NCBI RefSeq assembly: GCF_021440515.1 | Contig: NZ_JAKCMV010000051.1 | Coordinates: 1 to 34,876, forward strand | Origin: Enterobacter asburiae | Lineage (GTDB): Bacteria; Pseudomonadota; Gammaproteobacteria; Enterobacterales; Enterobacteriaceae | Length of the DNA stretch: 34,876 nt | Reading direction: 5' to 3' | Shown here: positions 1 through 8,482 of the stretch, one piece after another | Numbering within the stretch: the stretch's first letter is position 1 | Layout: every line of letters begins with the position of its first letter | Notes under the pieces: model-generated | Database searches by the model: none | Told to the model about the DNA's origin: nothing | The model's input: the letters and a program-made list of their open reading frames with translations, nothing else | Position numbers and translations under genes: made by a program

Positions 1-264
1 GTGCATCTGGAAGACGTGATTGGTGCCATTGAATTATTGCTCCAGGCCCCAAAGGGCGGCCACATCTATAATATATGTGCGCCTTCGCATCCCCCGCGGA
101 ACGTCTTTTATCCGCTGATGGCGCGTCAGCTTGGCCTCGCACCGCCGGTCTTTGGCGATGTGCAGGGCGAGAGCAAAGGCAAACTTGTCGATGGCAGCCG
201 TATTTGTCATGAACTCGGGTTTGAGTATCAGTATCCCGACCCGCTGGTGATGCCCATGGAATAA
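1..264 (+). CDS. yeeZ: YeeZ-like NAD(P)-dependent epimerase/SDR protein, C-terminal part
   Basis: This is the last 87 codons of a gene that begins before the window. The reading frame is open from base 1 and ends at TAA 262-264. The HLEDVI segment near the start, followed by a 'GHIYNICAPSHPPR' stretch, resembles the C-terminal half of extended short-chain dehydrogenase/epimerase proteins of the YeeZ type, which are about 274 residues long in E. coli. The Rossmann cofactor-binding half lies outside the window, so the catalytic residues cannot be checked. It lies 40 bp upstream of yeeY on the same strand, the order known from E. coli, which supports the name. The substrate of this family member is not established. 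Confidence 0.8.
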   Translation: MHLEDVIGAIELLLQAPKGGHIYNICAPSHPPRNVFYPLMARQLGLAPPVFGDVQGESKGKLVDGSRICHELGFEYQYPDPLVMPME

Positions 265-304
265 CGCCACCAGCGGGGCGATCGCGCACCGTAAGGGGGC
301 GAAC

Positions 305-1234
305 ATGAAACCGTTGCTGGATGTCCTGATTATCCTTGATGCGCTTGAAAAAGAGGGGAGCTTCGCGGCTGCGTCTGCGAAGCTCTATAAAACGCCCTCG
401 GCGCTGAGTTACACCGTTCATAAGCTGGAAAGCGACCTCAATATCCAGATCCTCGACCGTACCGGCCACCGGGCGCGCTTTACCCGCACCGGGCAGATGC
501 TGCTCGAAAAAGGGCGAGAGGTGCTGCATACGGTGCGCGAGCTGGAAAAGCAGGCAGTGAAACTCCATCAGGGCTGGGAAAATGAGCTGGTCATTGGCGT
601 GGATGACACCTTTCCGTTTTCGCTTTTGTCGCCGCTTATCGAGCAGTTTTATCAAAGCCACAGCGTCACCCGGCTGGTCTTTATTAACGGCGTGCTGGGC
701 GGCTCCTGGGAGGCGTTAACCCAGGGGAGGGCGGATATTATCGTCGGCGCCCTGCATGAACCGCCCCAGTTAACCGATTTCGGCTTCGCCCGTCTGGGGA
801 TGCTGGAGCAGGTGTTTGTCGTTGCGCCACATCATCCGCTGGCTCAGGAGCCTGAGCCCATTAACCGACGCACCATCAGAGGGTTTCGCGCCATTGTGGT
901 GGGCGACAGTTCGGATTCTGACTTTGCCACCGCGTCGCAGCAGCTTGACTGTCAGGAGGCGATTACCGTTTTTGATTTTAAAACCAAACTTGAACTGCAA
1001 ATTAGCGGGCTGGGATGCGGTTATATCCCACGTTATTTAGCGCAGCGGTTTATTGAAAGCGGCGCGCTTATCGAAAAGCAGGTTATGGCGCAAAGCGGTG
1101 ATGAATCCGTTTGGGTCGGCTGGAACGAACAAACCGCCGGGCTGGCAAGCGCCTGGTGGCGAGCCGAAATTTTAGCAAATAGTGCTATTGCCGCGGTTTA
1201 TACTCCGCTCATCGAAGGCAATTCAACCGGTTAG
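305..1234 (+). CDS. yeeY: LysR-family transcriptional regulator YeeY
   Basis: This 309-residue protein has the LysR-type layout. An N-terminal winged helix-turn-helix occupies about residues 5-60 (SFAAASAKLYKTPSALSYTV is the recognition region). A linker helix follows, and then a periplasmic-binding-protein-like effector domain from about residue 95. ATG 305 is preceded by a strong AAGGGGG ribosome site at 293-299. The gene follows yeeZ by 40 bp and is probably co-transcribed with it. A hairpin with a T-run at 1318-1356 is a good terminator for it. In E. coli the YeeY target genes are poorly defined. The family call is secure, and the ortholog name rests on sequence likeness and gene order. 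Confidence 0.88.
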   Translation: MKPLLDVLIILDALEKEGSFAAASAKLYKTPSALSYTVHKLESDLNIQILDRTGHRARFTRTGQMLLEKGREVLHTVRELEKQAVKLHQGWENELVIGVDDTFPFSLLSPLIEQFYQSHSVTRLVFINGVLGGSWEALTQGRADIIVGALHEPPQLTDFGFARLGMLEQVFVVAPHHPLAQEPEPINRRTIRGFRAIVVGDSSDSDFATASQQLDCQEAITVFDFKTKLELQISGLGCGYIPRYLAQRFIESGALIEKQVMAQSGDESVWVGWNEQTAGLASAWWRAEILANSAIAAVYTPLIEGNSTG

Positions 1235-1317
1235 CGAATTTAATCTATTGATGAGTTTCTCGAACTATTGCGTTTTGTATCTGGAATAGGGCAAAATGCC
1301 GCCGCTGCAAACAAATG

Positions 1318-1356
1318 AATAATCGACGATATAAAAGGCGTCGGTTATTTTTTTTT
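1318..1356 (+). terminator. Rho-independent terminator after yeeY
   Basis: An 11-bp stem (1318-1328 with 1339-1349, one G-T pair) with a 10-nt loop is followed directly by a run of T to 1356. It lies 84 bp after the yeeY stop. If the plaP promoter lies upstream of it, it could instead act as an attenuator of plaP. Confidence 0.75.
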
Positions 1357-1455
1357 GCATGTACGAAACGAAACTAAAAATCCAAGAGGCCGGGCTTCGT
1401 ACCGGATAGATATTTACTAAAATCCGACAGTTGTTGTCGCTGAGGAATACAGAAA

Positions 1456-1518
1456 ATGGGGCAATTTTTCGCTTACGTGGCGGTTATCACCGTAAAGGAG
1501 AATAACTATGTCGCATAA
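1456..1518 (+). CDS. Possible 20-residue leader peptide overlapping the plaP start
   Basis: ATG 1456 opens a 20-codon frame ([20 protein letters not shown]) that ends at TAA 1516-1518, inside the plaP start region. It overlaps plaP by 11 nt in a different frame. An AGGA sequence at 1443-1446 could serve as its ribosome site, 9 nt upstream. The plaP Shine-Dalgarno sequence (1494-1500) lies within this frame, so ribosomes translating it would pass over the plaP start, as in translational coupling. Nothing but position and a plausible ribosome site supports it. It may be chance. Confidence 0.25.
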   Translation: MGQFFAYVAVITVKENNYVA

Positions 1519-2866
1519 CGCAACTCCAAAAACCTCTCGCGTGGAATTACGTAAAACGCTTACGTTGATTCCGGTTGTCATGATGGGCTTAGCCTATATG
1601 CAGCCGATGACGCTGTTCGATACATTCGGTATCGTATCAGGCCTTACGGACGGTCACGTTGCAACGGCGTACGCCTTTGCACTGGTCGCCATTCTCTTTA
1701 CAGCGCTGAGCTACGGTAAACTGGTTCGCCGTTTCCCGTCTGCGGGCTCTGCTTATACCTATGCTCAGAAATCCATTAGCCCGGCGGTTGGCTTTATGGT
1801 GGGCTGGTCATCTCTGCTGGACTACCTGTTCATGCCGATGATCAACATTCTGCTGGCAAAAATTTACTTCGAAGCGCTGGTGCCTTCTATGCCATCGTGG
1901 ATCTTCGTTGTTGCGCTGGTGGCCTTCATGACCATCTCTAACCTGCGCAGCATCAAGACCGTTGCTAACTTCAATACCCTGATCGTTATCCTCCAGATGG
2001 GGATTGTTGCGGTTATTGTCGGTCTGATCATTTACGGTGTGATGCACGGCGAAGGCGCAGGTACGCTGACCAGCACCCGTCCGTTCTGGTCTGAAGGCGC
2101 GCACGTTGTGCCGATGATTACCGGTGCGACCATTCTGTGCTTCTCGTTCCTGGGCTTCGACGGTATCTCTTCTCTGTCTGAAGAAACCAAAGACGCTGAG
2201 CGTGTGATCCCGCGTGCGATTTTCCTGACCGCACTGATTGGCGGCCTGATCTTCATCGGCGCATCTTACTTCCTGCAACTGTACTTCCCGGACATCTCTC
2301 GCTTTAAAGATCCGGACGCGTCACAGCCTGAAATCATGCTGTACGTGGCAGGGAAAACTTTCCAGTGGGGCGTGCTGATCTTCTCCAGCGTCACCGTACT
2401 GGCCTCCGGTATGGCGGCACACGCGGGCGTGTCTCGTCTGATGTACGTTATGGGCCGCGACGGTGTGTTCCCAACCCGTTTCTTCGGCTACGTGCATCCG
2501 AAATGGCGTACCCCGGCGTGGAACGTACTGCTGGTTGGCGCCATCGCACTGCTGGCGATTAAATTTGACCTGGTAACGGCAACGGCGCTGATTAACTTCG
2601 GTGCGCTGGTGGCCTTCACCTTCGTTAACCTCTCCGTGATCTCTCAGTTCTGGATCCGTGAGAAGCGCAACAAGACGCTGAAAGACCACTTCAACTATCT
2701 GGTGCTGCCAGTGTGTGGTGCGCTGACCGTCGGTGCGCTGTGGATTAACCTGGAAGAAAGCTCAATGGTTCTGGGTCTGATCTGGGGTGCTATCGGTCTG
2801 GTTTACCTGGCGTGCGTGACCAAGAGCTTCCGCAACCCGGTTCCTCAGTACGAAGACGTTGCGTAA
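1508..2866 (+). CDS. plaP: Putrescine importer PlaP (YeeF), APC-family permease
   Basis: This 452-residue inner-membrane protein has the same length as E. coli PlaP and is nearly collinear with it. PlaP is a proton-driven, low-affinity putrescine importer of the amino acid-polyamine-organocation superfamily. About 12 hydrophobic segments can be seen. The first is preceded by a short charged N-terminus (SRVELRKTL), and the family's glycine-rich TM6 region appears as '[21 protein letters not shown]' split over residues about 212-235. ATG 1508 has an AAAGGAG ribosome site at 1494-1500. The gene stands alone, between the yeeY terminator and a bidirectional terminator shared with the convergent sbcB. 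In E. coli putrescine uptake by PlaP has been linked to surface motility. Confidence 0.93.
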   Translation: MSHNATPKTSRVELRKTLTLIPVVMMGLAYMQPMTLFDTFGIVSGLTDGHVATAYAFALVAILFTALSYGKLVRRFPSAGSAYTYAQKSISPAVGFMVGWSSLLDYLFMPMINILLAKIYFEALVPSMPSWIFVVALVAFMTISNLRSIKTVANFNTLIVILQMGIVAVIVGLIIYGVMHGEGAGTLTSTRPFWSEGAHVVPMITGATILCFSFLGFDGISSLSEETKDAERVIPRAIFLTALIGGLIFIGASYFLQLYFPDISRFKDPDASQPEIMLYVAGKTFQWGVLIFSSVTVLASGMAAHAGVSRLMYVMGRDGVFPTRFFGYVHPKWRTPAWNVLLVGAIALLAIKFDLVTATALINFGALVAFTFVNLSVISQFWIREKRNKTLKDHFNYLVLPVCGALTVGALWINLEESSMVLGLIWGAIGLVYLACVTKSFRNPVPQYEDVA

Positions 2867-2941
2867 TGACTCGCCGGGTGGCGCTCACGTTGACCCGGCC
2901 TGCAACACGATAAACCCGTAGGCTCGCGCCAGCGGGCAAAA

Positions 2942-2973
2942 AAAACCGGAGAACATCGCCTCCGGTTTTTTTA
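2942..2973. terminator. Bidirectional terminator between plaP and sbcB
   Basis: A GC-rich stem (AACCGGAG ... CTCCGGTT) is flanked by an A-run on the left and a T-run on the right. It can therefore end transcripts arriving from both plaP (+) and sbcB (-), which converge here. Confidence 0.88.
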
Positions 2974-2983
2974 TGTCTGTAAT

Positions 2984-4441
2984 TCAGACTATCTCTTGCG
3001 CGTACTGGAACAACGCTTTTAACAGCGCCTGCTTTTCGCTGTCCCCTTGATACTGGCTGTAGAGCATTTCCAGCTCCTGGACGTAGCTTTGCAGGTATTC
3101 CTGCGTAAACACGTTACGACGGTGCTGTAGCCAGCGCTCCTGCTCGGTTTCGTCCAGCGAGCCTGGGAAGTTGCGCGCCCGATAGTTAAAGATCAGCTTT
3201 TCGATACGCTTGTCGGCGAAGGTGATATCCAGCGCGGGCAGGTTGCGCGGCTCGGTTTGCAGCACGATGTTCATGGCCGCCCGGTCTGCGTCGCTAAAGA
3301 AGCCGTTATACAGCTGCGCATCGACATTTTCCGACGGTACGAACGGCTCCGCTTCGGCAAAAATAGCGACCACTTTTTCACGCACCTGCGGGTTTTCGCG
3401 CAGCACTTTTAGATTATCAAGACACTGCTGGCGGTTAATGCCCAGACGGTCGGCATCTTCCGGGCGCAGGGTGTTGGCCTGCGCCAGCACCGGGCATTTA
3501 TTAATATGAACCAGTTTGACCGGAACGGCAGGCAGATCGCCCAGCTCGCTTTTTGGCGTGTACAGGCGCTCGCGCAGGGCGTCGCTGTCCAGTTCAAGCA
3601 GGGGCGAAATGTCTCCCGCAAGATCCACCATAATCACCGCATTACGATTGTCAGGATGCCACGCCAGAGGCGCGACCCAGCTGGTGTTGCCGCGCCACGC
3701 GCCAAACATGCCGGAAATATGCACCAGCGGTTTCATCTGCGGCACGTCGATGAGCGTCGTGAGCTTTTGCTTGCTGCGGTGGCTAAGCAGGTACTCAAAC
3801 AGGCGCGGCTGCGCGGTTTTGACCAGCTTCGCCATCGCAATGGTGGCGTACACGTCCGCCATCGCATCGTGGGCGTTGCTGTGCTCGATGCCGTTGGCGC
3901 GGGTGAGGTGCTCGAGCCTGAAGCTGGTTAACCCTTCTTCGTTTTCCGGCCAGCTGATCCCCTCCGGGCGCAGGGCGTAGCAGGCGCGCATAATGTCGAG
4001 CAGATCCCAGCGCGAATTGCGGTTCTGCCAGCTCCACGCGTAGGGATCGTAAAAGTTGCGATAGAAGATATTGCGCGTCACTTCATCGTCGAAACGAATG
4101 TTGTTGTAGCCCACCACGCAGGTGTTGGGCACGGTAAACAGATCGTGGATACGACGCGCAAACTCCGCCTCGTTAACCCCTTTATCCCGCGCTTCCTGCG
4201 GCGTAATGCCCGTGACCATCACCGCGCCAGGCTGCGGCAGATAATCATCGGCGGGCTTGCAGTAAAACACCTCTGGCTCGCCAATGATGTTGAAATCTTC
4301 ATCAGTACGGATGGCGGCAAACTGGGCAGGCCTGTCCAGCGCCGGGTGAGTGCCAAAGGTTTCGTAATCGTGGAATAAAAATGTAGGGCGCGCGGCAGAG
4401 TCAGACACCAGTAATACCATCCTGTTAAAAAGTGACGTCAC
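2984..4441 (-). CDS. sbcB: Exodeoxyribonuclease I
   Basis: SbcB is a processive 3'-to-5' exonuclease for single-stranded DNA, used in mismatch repair and recombination; it also removes phosphodiester ends. The DEDDh catalytic start is visible as 'FHDYETFGTHP' (the first D and E bind metal), followed by the 'HDAMADVYAT' motif with the general-base His and Asp. SH3-like and C-terminal helical regions follow, and the body matches the E. coli enzyme (475 residues) end to end. The start is uncertain. The longest frame begins at GTG 4441 (485 residues). ATG 4420 gives 478 residues, and a GTG at 4408 is also possible. None has a strong ribosome site, and ATG 4420 has AGG too close to it. Divergent from dacD. 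Confidence 0.93.
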   Translation of the reverse strand: MTSLFNRMVLLVSDSAARPTFLFHDYETFGTHPALDRPAQFAAIRTDEDFNIIGEPEVFYCKPADDYLPQPGAVMVTGITPQEARDKGVNEAEFARRIHDLFTVPNTCVVGYNNIRFDDEVTRNIFYRNFYDPYAWSWQNRNSRWDLLDIMRACYALRPEGISWPENEEGLTSFRLEHLTRANGIEHSNAHDAMADVYATIAMAKLVKTAQPRLFEYLLSHRSKQKLTTLIDVPQMKPLVHISGMFGAWRGNTSWVAPLAWHPDNRNAVIMVDLAGDISPLLELDSDALRERLYTPKSELGDLPAVPVKLVHINKCPVLAQANTLRPEDADRLGINRQQCLDNLKVLRENPQVREKVVAIFAEAEPFVPSENVDAQLYNGFFSDADRAAMNIVLQTEPRNLPALDITFADKRIEKLIFNYRARNFPGSLDETEQERWLQHRRNVFTQEYLQSYVQELEMLYSQYQGDSEKQALLKALFQYAQEIV

Positions 4442-4612
4442 TATGGTAAACGATCGTGAGGAGCAGACCGAATAAAATGCGCCGTTAAGGGTGAAATTTG
4501 CGAGCCTGCTTCAGGAAGAAACATGCACTTTGTCACATTTTTTTGCAATAAAGCCAGGTAACGACATAAGAACTCCCGTAAAAAGGTCAACGATTTTTAA
4601 TGACCTGAGGAT

Positions 4613-5785
4613 ATGCCCTTGAAACGCCGTCTGTTTATTGCTGTTTCTTTACTCGCTTCGAGTATCACATCTGCCCTGGCTGCCGATCCGCTGGATTTTT
4701 CGCCGCAGCCTCCGGCTATCCAGGCCGGTGCCTGGGTACTGATGGATTACACCACGGGTCAAATTTTAACGGCGGGCAACGAACACCAGCAGCGCAACCC
4801 GGCCAGCCTGACAAAGTTAATGACGGGCTATGTCGTCGATCGCGCAATTGACAGCCACCGCATCACCCCTGACGACGTGGTTACAGTGGGCCGCGACGCG
4901 TGGGCGAAGGGCAACCCGGTGTTTGATGGATCGTCCCTGATGTTCCTGAAGCAGGGCGATCGCGTCACCGTGCGGGACCTGAGCCGCGGGCTGATTGTCG
5001 ATTCCGGTAACGACGCCTGCGTGGCGCTGGCTGACCATGTCGCAGGCGGGCAGCCGCAGTTCGTCAAGATGATGAACGACTACGTTCAGAAGCTGAACCT
5101 GCGCGACACCCATTTTGAAACGGTACATGGCCTTGATGCGCCGGGACAGCACAGCTCGGCCTACGATCTGGCAGTCCTTTCCCGCGCCATCATTCACGGC
5201 GAACCTGATTTTTATCATATGTACAGCGAGAAGAGCCTGACGTGGAACGGCATCACCCAGCAGAACCGCAACGGCCTGCTGTGGGACAAGACCATGAACG
5301 TCGACGGGCTGAAAACCGGCCATACCTCCGGGGCGGGCTTTAACCTGATTGCCTCTGCGGTGGACGGGCAGCGTCGTTTGATCGCGGTGATCATGGGGGC
5401 AGACAGCCCTAAAGGGCGTGAGGATCAGGCGCGCAAGCTGCTGCACTGGGGTCAGCAGAATTTTGATACGGTGCAAATTCTGCATAACGGTAAAAAGGTC
5501 GGCACCGAGCGTATCTGGTACGGCGATAAAGAGCAGATTAAGCTCGGCACGGATCAGGACTTCTGGCTTGCCTTACCGAAGGCCGAGGTCCCTAACATTA
5601 AGGCCAAATACGTGCTGGATAAAAAAGAGCTGGAAGCGCCCATCGCCGCCCATCAGCGCGTAGGGGAAATCGAACTCTATGACCGCGACAAAGTGGTCGC
5701 CCACTGGCCGCTGGTCACGCTGGAAGGCGTTGATAAAGGTGGCGTTTTCTCGCGCCTGAGCGATTATTTGCATCATAAGATCTAA
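4613..5785 (+). CDS. dacD: D-alanyl-D-alanine carboxypeptidase DacD (PBP6b)
   Basis: This periplasmic low-molecular-weight penicillin-binding protein trims the terminal D-alanine from peptidoglycan stem pentapeptides. It has 390 residues, close to 388 in E. coli. A cleavable signal peptide covers about residues 1-23 (cut near ALA-AD). All three active-site motifs are present: S65-LT-K68, S131-G-N133 and K234-T-G236. The C-terminal domain ends in an amphipathic segment (FSRLSDYLHHKI) that tethers this class to the outer face of the inner membrane. ATG 4613 has CTGAGG just upstream. The gene is divergent from sbcB and 131 bp before sbmC. Confidence 0.94.
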   Translation: MPLKRRLFIAVSLLASSITSALAADPLDFSPQPPAIQAGAWVLMDYTTGQILTAGNEHQQRNPASLTKLMTGYVVDRAIDSHRITPDDVVTVGRDAWAKGNPVFDGSSLMFLKQGDRVTVRDLSRGLIVDSGNDACVALADHVAGGQPQFVKMMNDYVQKLNLRDTHFETVHGLDAPGQHSSAYDLAVLSRAIIHGEPDFYHMYSEKSLTWNGITQQNRNGLLWDKTMNVDGLKTGHTSGAGFNLIASAVDGQRRLIAVIMGADSPKGREDQARKLLHWGQQNFDTVQILHNGKKVGTERIWYGDKEQIKLGTDQDFWLALPKAEVPNIKAKYVLDKKELEAPIAAHQRVGEIELYDRDKVVAHWPLVTLEGVDKGGVFSRLSDYLHHKI

Positions 5786-5865
5786 CCGCGCAGGGCACCG
5801 CGCTTCGGCAGACTGGCAGGGATGCGAGTCTGCTCGCATAATAAACATTCCGTCATTGCCGTTCC

Positions 5866-5894
5866 TTGAAATCCTGCTTTATAGTGTATAAATA
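5866..5894 (+). promoter_or_regulatory. Candidate sigma-70 promoter of sbmC
   Basis: TTGAAA at 5866-5871 serves as the -35 element, and TATAAA (5887-5892, spacer 15) or TAAATA (5889-5894, spacer 17) as the -10. The -10 region lies inside the LexA box, so LexA would block RNA polymerase directly. Confidence 0.6.
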
Positions 5895-5901
5895 TACAGC
5901 A
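5882..5901. promoter_or_regulatory. LexA box (SOS operator) of sbmC
   Basis: The 20-mer TAGTGTATAAATATACAGCA matches the consensus TACTGTATATATATACAGTA at 17 of 20 positions. One half-site is perfect (ACAG) and the other is GTGT in place of CTGT. It sits 15 bp upstream of the sbmC start and covers the -10 region. E. coli sbmC is a known LexA target, so the regulation fits. Confidence 0.88.
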
Positions 5902-5916
5902 ATTACCGGAGGCAGC

Positions 5917-6390
5917 ATGGACTACAGCATCAGTCAGCAACAGAAACGTAAAATCGCGGGCTTTCACCTCGTGGGGCCGTGGGAAAAAACGGTTAAGCAG
6001 GGCTTTGAACAGCTGGTTATGTGGGTTGACGGGCGCCACATTGAGCCGCTGGAGTGGGTTGCGGTCTATTACGACAACCCGGACGTCGTCCCGGCGGAAA
6101 AACTGCGCTGCGATACGGCGGTAACGGTGCCGGATGATTTTGTCATCCCGGAGAACAGCGAAGGGGTGATGTTGACCGAAATCGCCGCCGGGGATTACGC
6201 CGTGGCTAAAGCACGGGTCGAAAATCATGATTTCGCTACCCCGTGGTATCAGTTCTTCAACTCTCTCTTGCAGGATAATCACTACCAGTGGGCGCCAAAG
6301 CCCTGTTTTGAGCGCTATCTCAACGACGGCAACGCAGACGGATACTGGGATATCGAAATGTATATCGCGGTTGAACATAAAGCCGGTTAA
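5917..6390 (+). CDS. sbmC: DNA gyrase inhibitor SbmC (GyrI)
   Basis: This 157-residue cytoplasmic protein has exactly the E. coli length. It belongs to the GyrI-like/SOUL-type effector-binding fold family (AraC effector-like). It binds DNA gyrase, dampens supercoiling, and protects cells from microcin B17 and other gyrase poisons. ATG 5917 was chosen because CGGAGG at 5907-5912 is a strong ribosome site; the longer frame to 5866 would put the start inside the promoter. Conserved blocks include 'GFHLVGPWE' near residue 16, 'WVAVYYDNP' in the middle and 'GYWDIEMY' near the end. The LexA box directly upstream indicates SOS induction. Confidence 0.94.
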   Translation: MDYSISQQQKRKIAGFHLVGPWEKTVKQGFEQLVMWVDGRHIEPLEWVAVYYDNPDVVPAEKLRCDTAVTVPDDFVIPENSEGVMLTEIAAGDYAVAKARVENHDFATPWYQFFNSLLQDNHYQWAPKPCFERYLNDGNADGYWDIEMYIAVEHKAG

Positions 6391-6408
6391 TCCTGGTAAA
6401 AGCAGGGT

Positions 6409-6441
6409 TTTTCAGCCGGGAACGATCCACTCGGCTGAAAA
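6409..6441. other. Perfect 10-bp inverted repeat between sbmC and yeeA
   Basis: TTTTCAGCCG at 6409-6418 pairs perfectly with CGGCTGAAAA at 6432-6441, with a 13-nt loop. It lacks a strong T-run beyond the stem, so it is a weak terminator at best on either strand. It could also be an operator for yeeA. Confidence 0.5.
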
Positions 6442-6482
6442 CGCAGTACAATTGGGGTTTGCCGTGTAGCTGGAGAGCGGGT

Positions 6483-7541
6483 GTGCGTCCCGACAAATCA
6501 TTAACGCCGTTTGAAATTCGGTTGTATCAACATTATCGCGTTGTGCATGGCTGTCGCATCGCGCTGGCCTTCGTACTGACCTTTGTCCTGGTGCGTTTAC
6601 TGGATGTCCCGGAAGGGACCTGGCCGCTGATCACCCTGGTGGTCATCATGGGGCCTATCTCCTTTTGGGGAAACGTGGTGCCGCGCGCCTTTGAGCGTAT
6701 CGGCGGAACCGTTTTAGGTTCGGCGCTCGGGCTGATTGCCCTCAAGCTTGAGCTGATCTCCTTCCCGGTCATGCTGCTGTGGTGCGCCGCCGCGATGTTC
6801 CTCTGCGGCTGGCTTGCGCTTGGTAAAAAGCCCTATCAGGCGCTGCTGATTGGCATCACGCTTGCGGTCGTTGTCGGTGCGCCCGCGGGGGAGATGACCA
6901 CGGCGCTGTGGCGAAGCGGGGATGTGATCCTCGGCTCGCTGCTGGCGATGCTATTTACGGGGATCTGGCCGCAGCGCGCGTTTCTGCACTGGCGTATTCA
7001 GATGGCGAATTACGTCACGGCGTTCAACCGCGTCTATCAGGCCGGATTTTCCCCTAATCTGGTTGAACGACCGCGCCTCGAGAAGCATCTGCAAAAAATT
7101 CTCAACGATGTGGTGAAAATGCGCGGGCTTATCACGCCTGCCAGCAAAGAAACCCACATTCAGAAATCCATCTTCGAAGCCATTCAGACCGTCAGCCGCA
7201 ATCTGGTCTGTATGCTGGAACTGCAAATCAACGCGCACTGGGCGTCGCGTCCGAGCCATCTGCTGATGCTTAACGCGCATACGCTGAAAGAGACTCAGCA
7301 GATGACTCAGCAGACGCTGCTGACCATTGCTCACGCGCTCTATGAAGGGAACCCGCAGCCGATTCTGGCAAACAGCGAGCGGCTCAATGAAATCGTCGCC
7401 GAGCTCAAACAGCTGATCAATGAACGGCAGGGCGATAACGTCGCGGAAACGCCGATCCACGGCTATGTATGGCTGAGTATGGAACTGGCCCGCCAGCTGG
7501 AGCTGTTGTCGCATCTGATCTGCCGTGCGCTGCGCAAATAA
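6483..7541 (+). CDS. yeeA: YeeA, FUSC/aromatic-acid-exporter-type inner membrane protein
   Basis: From GTG 6483 the protein has 352 residues, the same as E. coli YeeA, and begins VRPDKSL like its MRADKSL. GGAGAG at 6472-6477 supports this start over an upstream one at 6459. The N-terminal half (about residues 20-160) has about six closely packed hydrophobic helices, including the 'FWGNVVPRAFERIGGTV' motif of the FUSC (fusaric acid resistance-like) family. The C-terminal half is cytoplasmic and helical. This family is associated with export of aromatic acids, but no substrate is known for YeeA. It follows sbmC by 92 bp on the same strand. Confidence 0.9.
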   Translation: MRPDKSLTPFEIRLYQHYRVVHGCRIALAFVLTFVLVRLLDVPEGTWPLITLVVIMGPISFWGNVVPRAFERIGGTVLGSALGLIALKLELISFPVMLLWCAAAMFLCGWLALGKKPYQALLIGITLAVVVGAPAGEMTTALWRSGDVILGSLLAMLFTGIWPQRAFLHWRIQMANYVTAFNRVYQAGFSPNLVERPRLEKHLQKILNDVVKMRGLITPASKETHIQKSIFEAIQTVSRNLVCMLELQINAHWASRPSHLLMLNAHTLKETQQMTQQTLLTIAHALYEGNPQPILANSERLNEIVAELKQLINERQGDNVAETPIHGYVWLSMELARQLELLSHLICRALRK

Positions 7542-7709
7542 AAAGCAGCTATCGCCATATGTGACGCCTGCTGCTTCGATTCAGCAGCAATTGGGGTTAT
7601 GATAGCTTTAAACGATATATGCATTGTCATTCGCGACCGCTGTCAGTAAGGTTATTGTCACAACGGTTGCTTTAACGAATCCGAATCTCACATTATCAGG
7701 GGTGTAAAA

Positions 7710-8045
7710 ATGGAAACTACCAAGCCTTCGTTCCAGGATGTTCTGGAATTCGTCCGCCTGTTCCGTCGCAAAAACAAGTTGCAGCGTGAAATCCAGGACG
7801 TTGAGAAGAAGATCCGTGACAACCAGAAACGTGTTCTTCTGCTCGACAACCTGAGCGACTACATCAAGCCTGGTATGAGCGTTGAAGCTATTCAGGGCAT
7901 CATTGCCAGCATGAAGACCGACTATGAAGACCGCGTTGACGACTACATCATCAAAAACGCTGAGCTGTCCAAAGAACGTCGCGACATCTCTAAAAAGCTG
8001 AAAGTGATGGGCGAAATCAAAAACGCGGAAGTGAAAGGCGAGTAA
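7710..8045 (+). CDS. tmaR: TmaR (YeeX), PTS polar-localisation protein, DUF496
   Basis: This 111-residue, highly charged and largely helical protein is almost identical to E. coli YeeX (109 residues). Residues about 20-60 form a coiled-coil-like stretch ([20 protein letters not shown]). The family was later named TmaR after work showing that it clusters at the cell pole and sequesters enzyme I of the sugar phosphotransferase system. It has no membrane segment and no known enzymatic motif. ATG 7710 follows a CAGGGGTG ribosome site. Codon use is rich in common codons, which suggests high expression. The gene is followed by its own terminator. Confidence 0.92.
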   Translation: METTKPSFQDVLEFVRLFRRKNKLQREIQDVEKKIRDNQKRVLLLDNLSDYIKPGMSVEAIQGIIASMKTDYEDRVDDYIIKNAELSKERRDISKKLKVMGEIKNAEVKGE

Positions 8046-8061
8046 TCGCAACGAATCGCGG

Positions 8062-8095
8062 ATGAGGCTCTCTGGTGACAGGGGGCCTTTTTTAT
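8062..8095 (+). terminator. Terminator of yeeX/tmaR
   Basis: An imperfect hairpin (AGGCTCTCTG ... CAGGGGGCCT) is followed by TTTTTT, starting about 20 bp after the yeeX stop codon. Confidence 0.75.
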
Positions 8096-8126
8096 TGCCG
8101 GGAGTGCAGGGTTCGAGGTTTTTTCA

Positions 8127-8155
8127 GGTCGGGTAAGGCGCAGCCGCCACCCGAC
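8127..8155. repeat. REP-like palindrome
   Basis: GTCGGGT at 8128-8134 and ACCCGAC at 8149-8155 bracket a GC-rich core (AAGGCGCAGCCGCC). This is the style of enterobacterial REP/BIME units. Similar units lie at 10170, 15990 and 29410. Confidence 0.7.
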
Positions 8156-8178
8156 AGTCTTACAGAATGCAGAAAAGC

Positions 8179-8207
8179 AAAAAGCCTGCTTTAAAAGCAG
8201 GCTTTTA
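8179..8207 (-). terminator. Terminator of the first tRNA-Asn
   Basis: AAAGCCTGCTTT pairs with AAAGCAGGCTTT. Read on the minus strand it ends in a T-run, a few bases after the tRNA 3' end. The same hairpin follows all four tRNA-Asn genes. Confidence 0.88.
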
Positions 8208-8213
8208 TAAATG

Positions 8214-8289
8214 TGGCTCCTCTGACTGGACTCGAACCAGTGACATACGGATTAACAGTCCGCCGTTCTACCGACTGAACTACAGAGGA
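8214..8289 (-). tRNA. asn tRNA: tRNA-Asn (anticodon GTT), copy 1
   Basis: A 76-nt tRNA with an encoded CCA at 8214-8216 (as TGG on the plus strand). The acceptor stem TCCTCTG pairs with CAGAGGA, the GTT anticodon is read at 8256-8254 (tRNA position 34 falls at 8256), and the T-arm has GTTCGAGTC. It is identical in sequence to the other three copies in the window. Confidence 0.97.
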
Positions 8290-8305
8290 ATCGTTGTGGA
8301 GGCTT

Positions 8306-8333
8306 ATCTTAGCGGCGAAAAAACTTTTGTCAA
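8306..8333 (-). promoter_or_regulatory. Promoter of tRNA-Asn copy 1
   Basis: On the minus strand: TTGACA (8333-8328), a 16-bp spacer, then TAAGAT (8311-8306). It is weaker in the -10 and discriminator than the promoters of the other three copies, which have GCGCC-type discriminators. Confidence 0.7.
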
Positions 8334-8482
8334 ACCTGATCTTAGGGAAAAACGGTTGATTGCTGAAACCGTCGTCAGTTTGTTGTAAATCCAAACATAT
8401 TTTTGTGGAAAATACTTTGCAGGATACGCATTTCTCACTCATCATTTGAAATGGAGTTTCAACTTTCTCGCTAAGGTCCATT

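Noticed and set aside
5866..5916. N-terminal extension of sbmC from TTG 5866
   Set aside because: It would start inside the promoter and the LexA box; ATG 5917 has a strong ribosome site and gives the exact E. coli length.
8171..8289. Repeated hairpins plus tRNA considered as a CRISPR-like or mobile-element boundary
   Set aside because: The repeats are explained by four paralogous tRNA-Asn genes with their own terminators; no spacers, integrase or transposase were seen.
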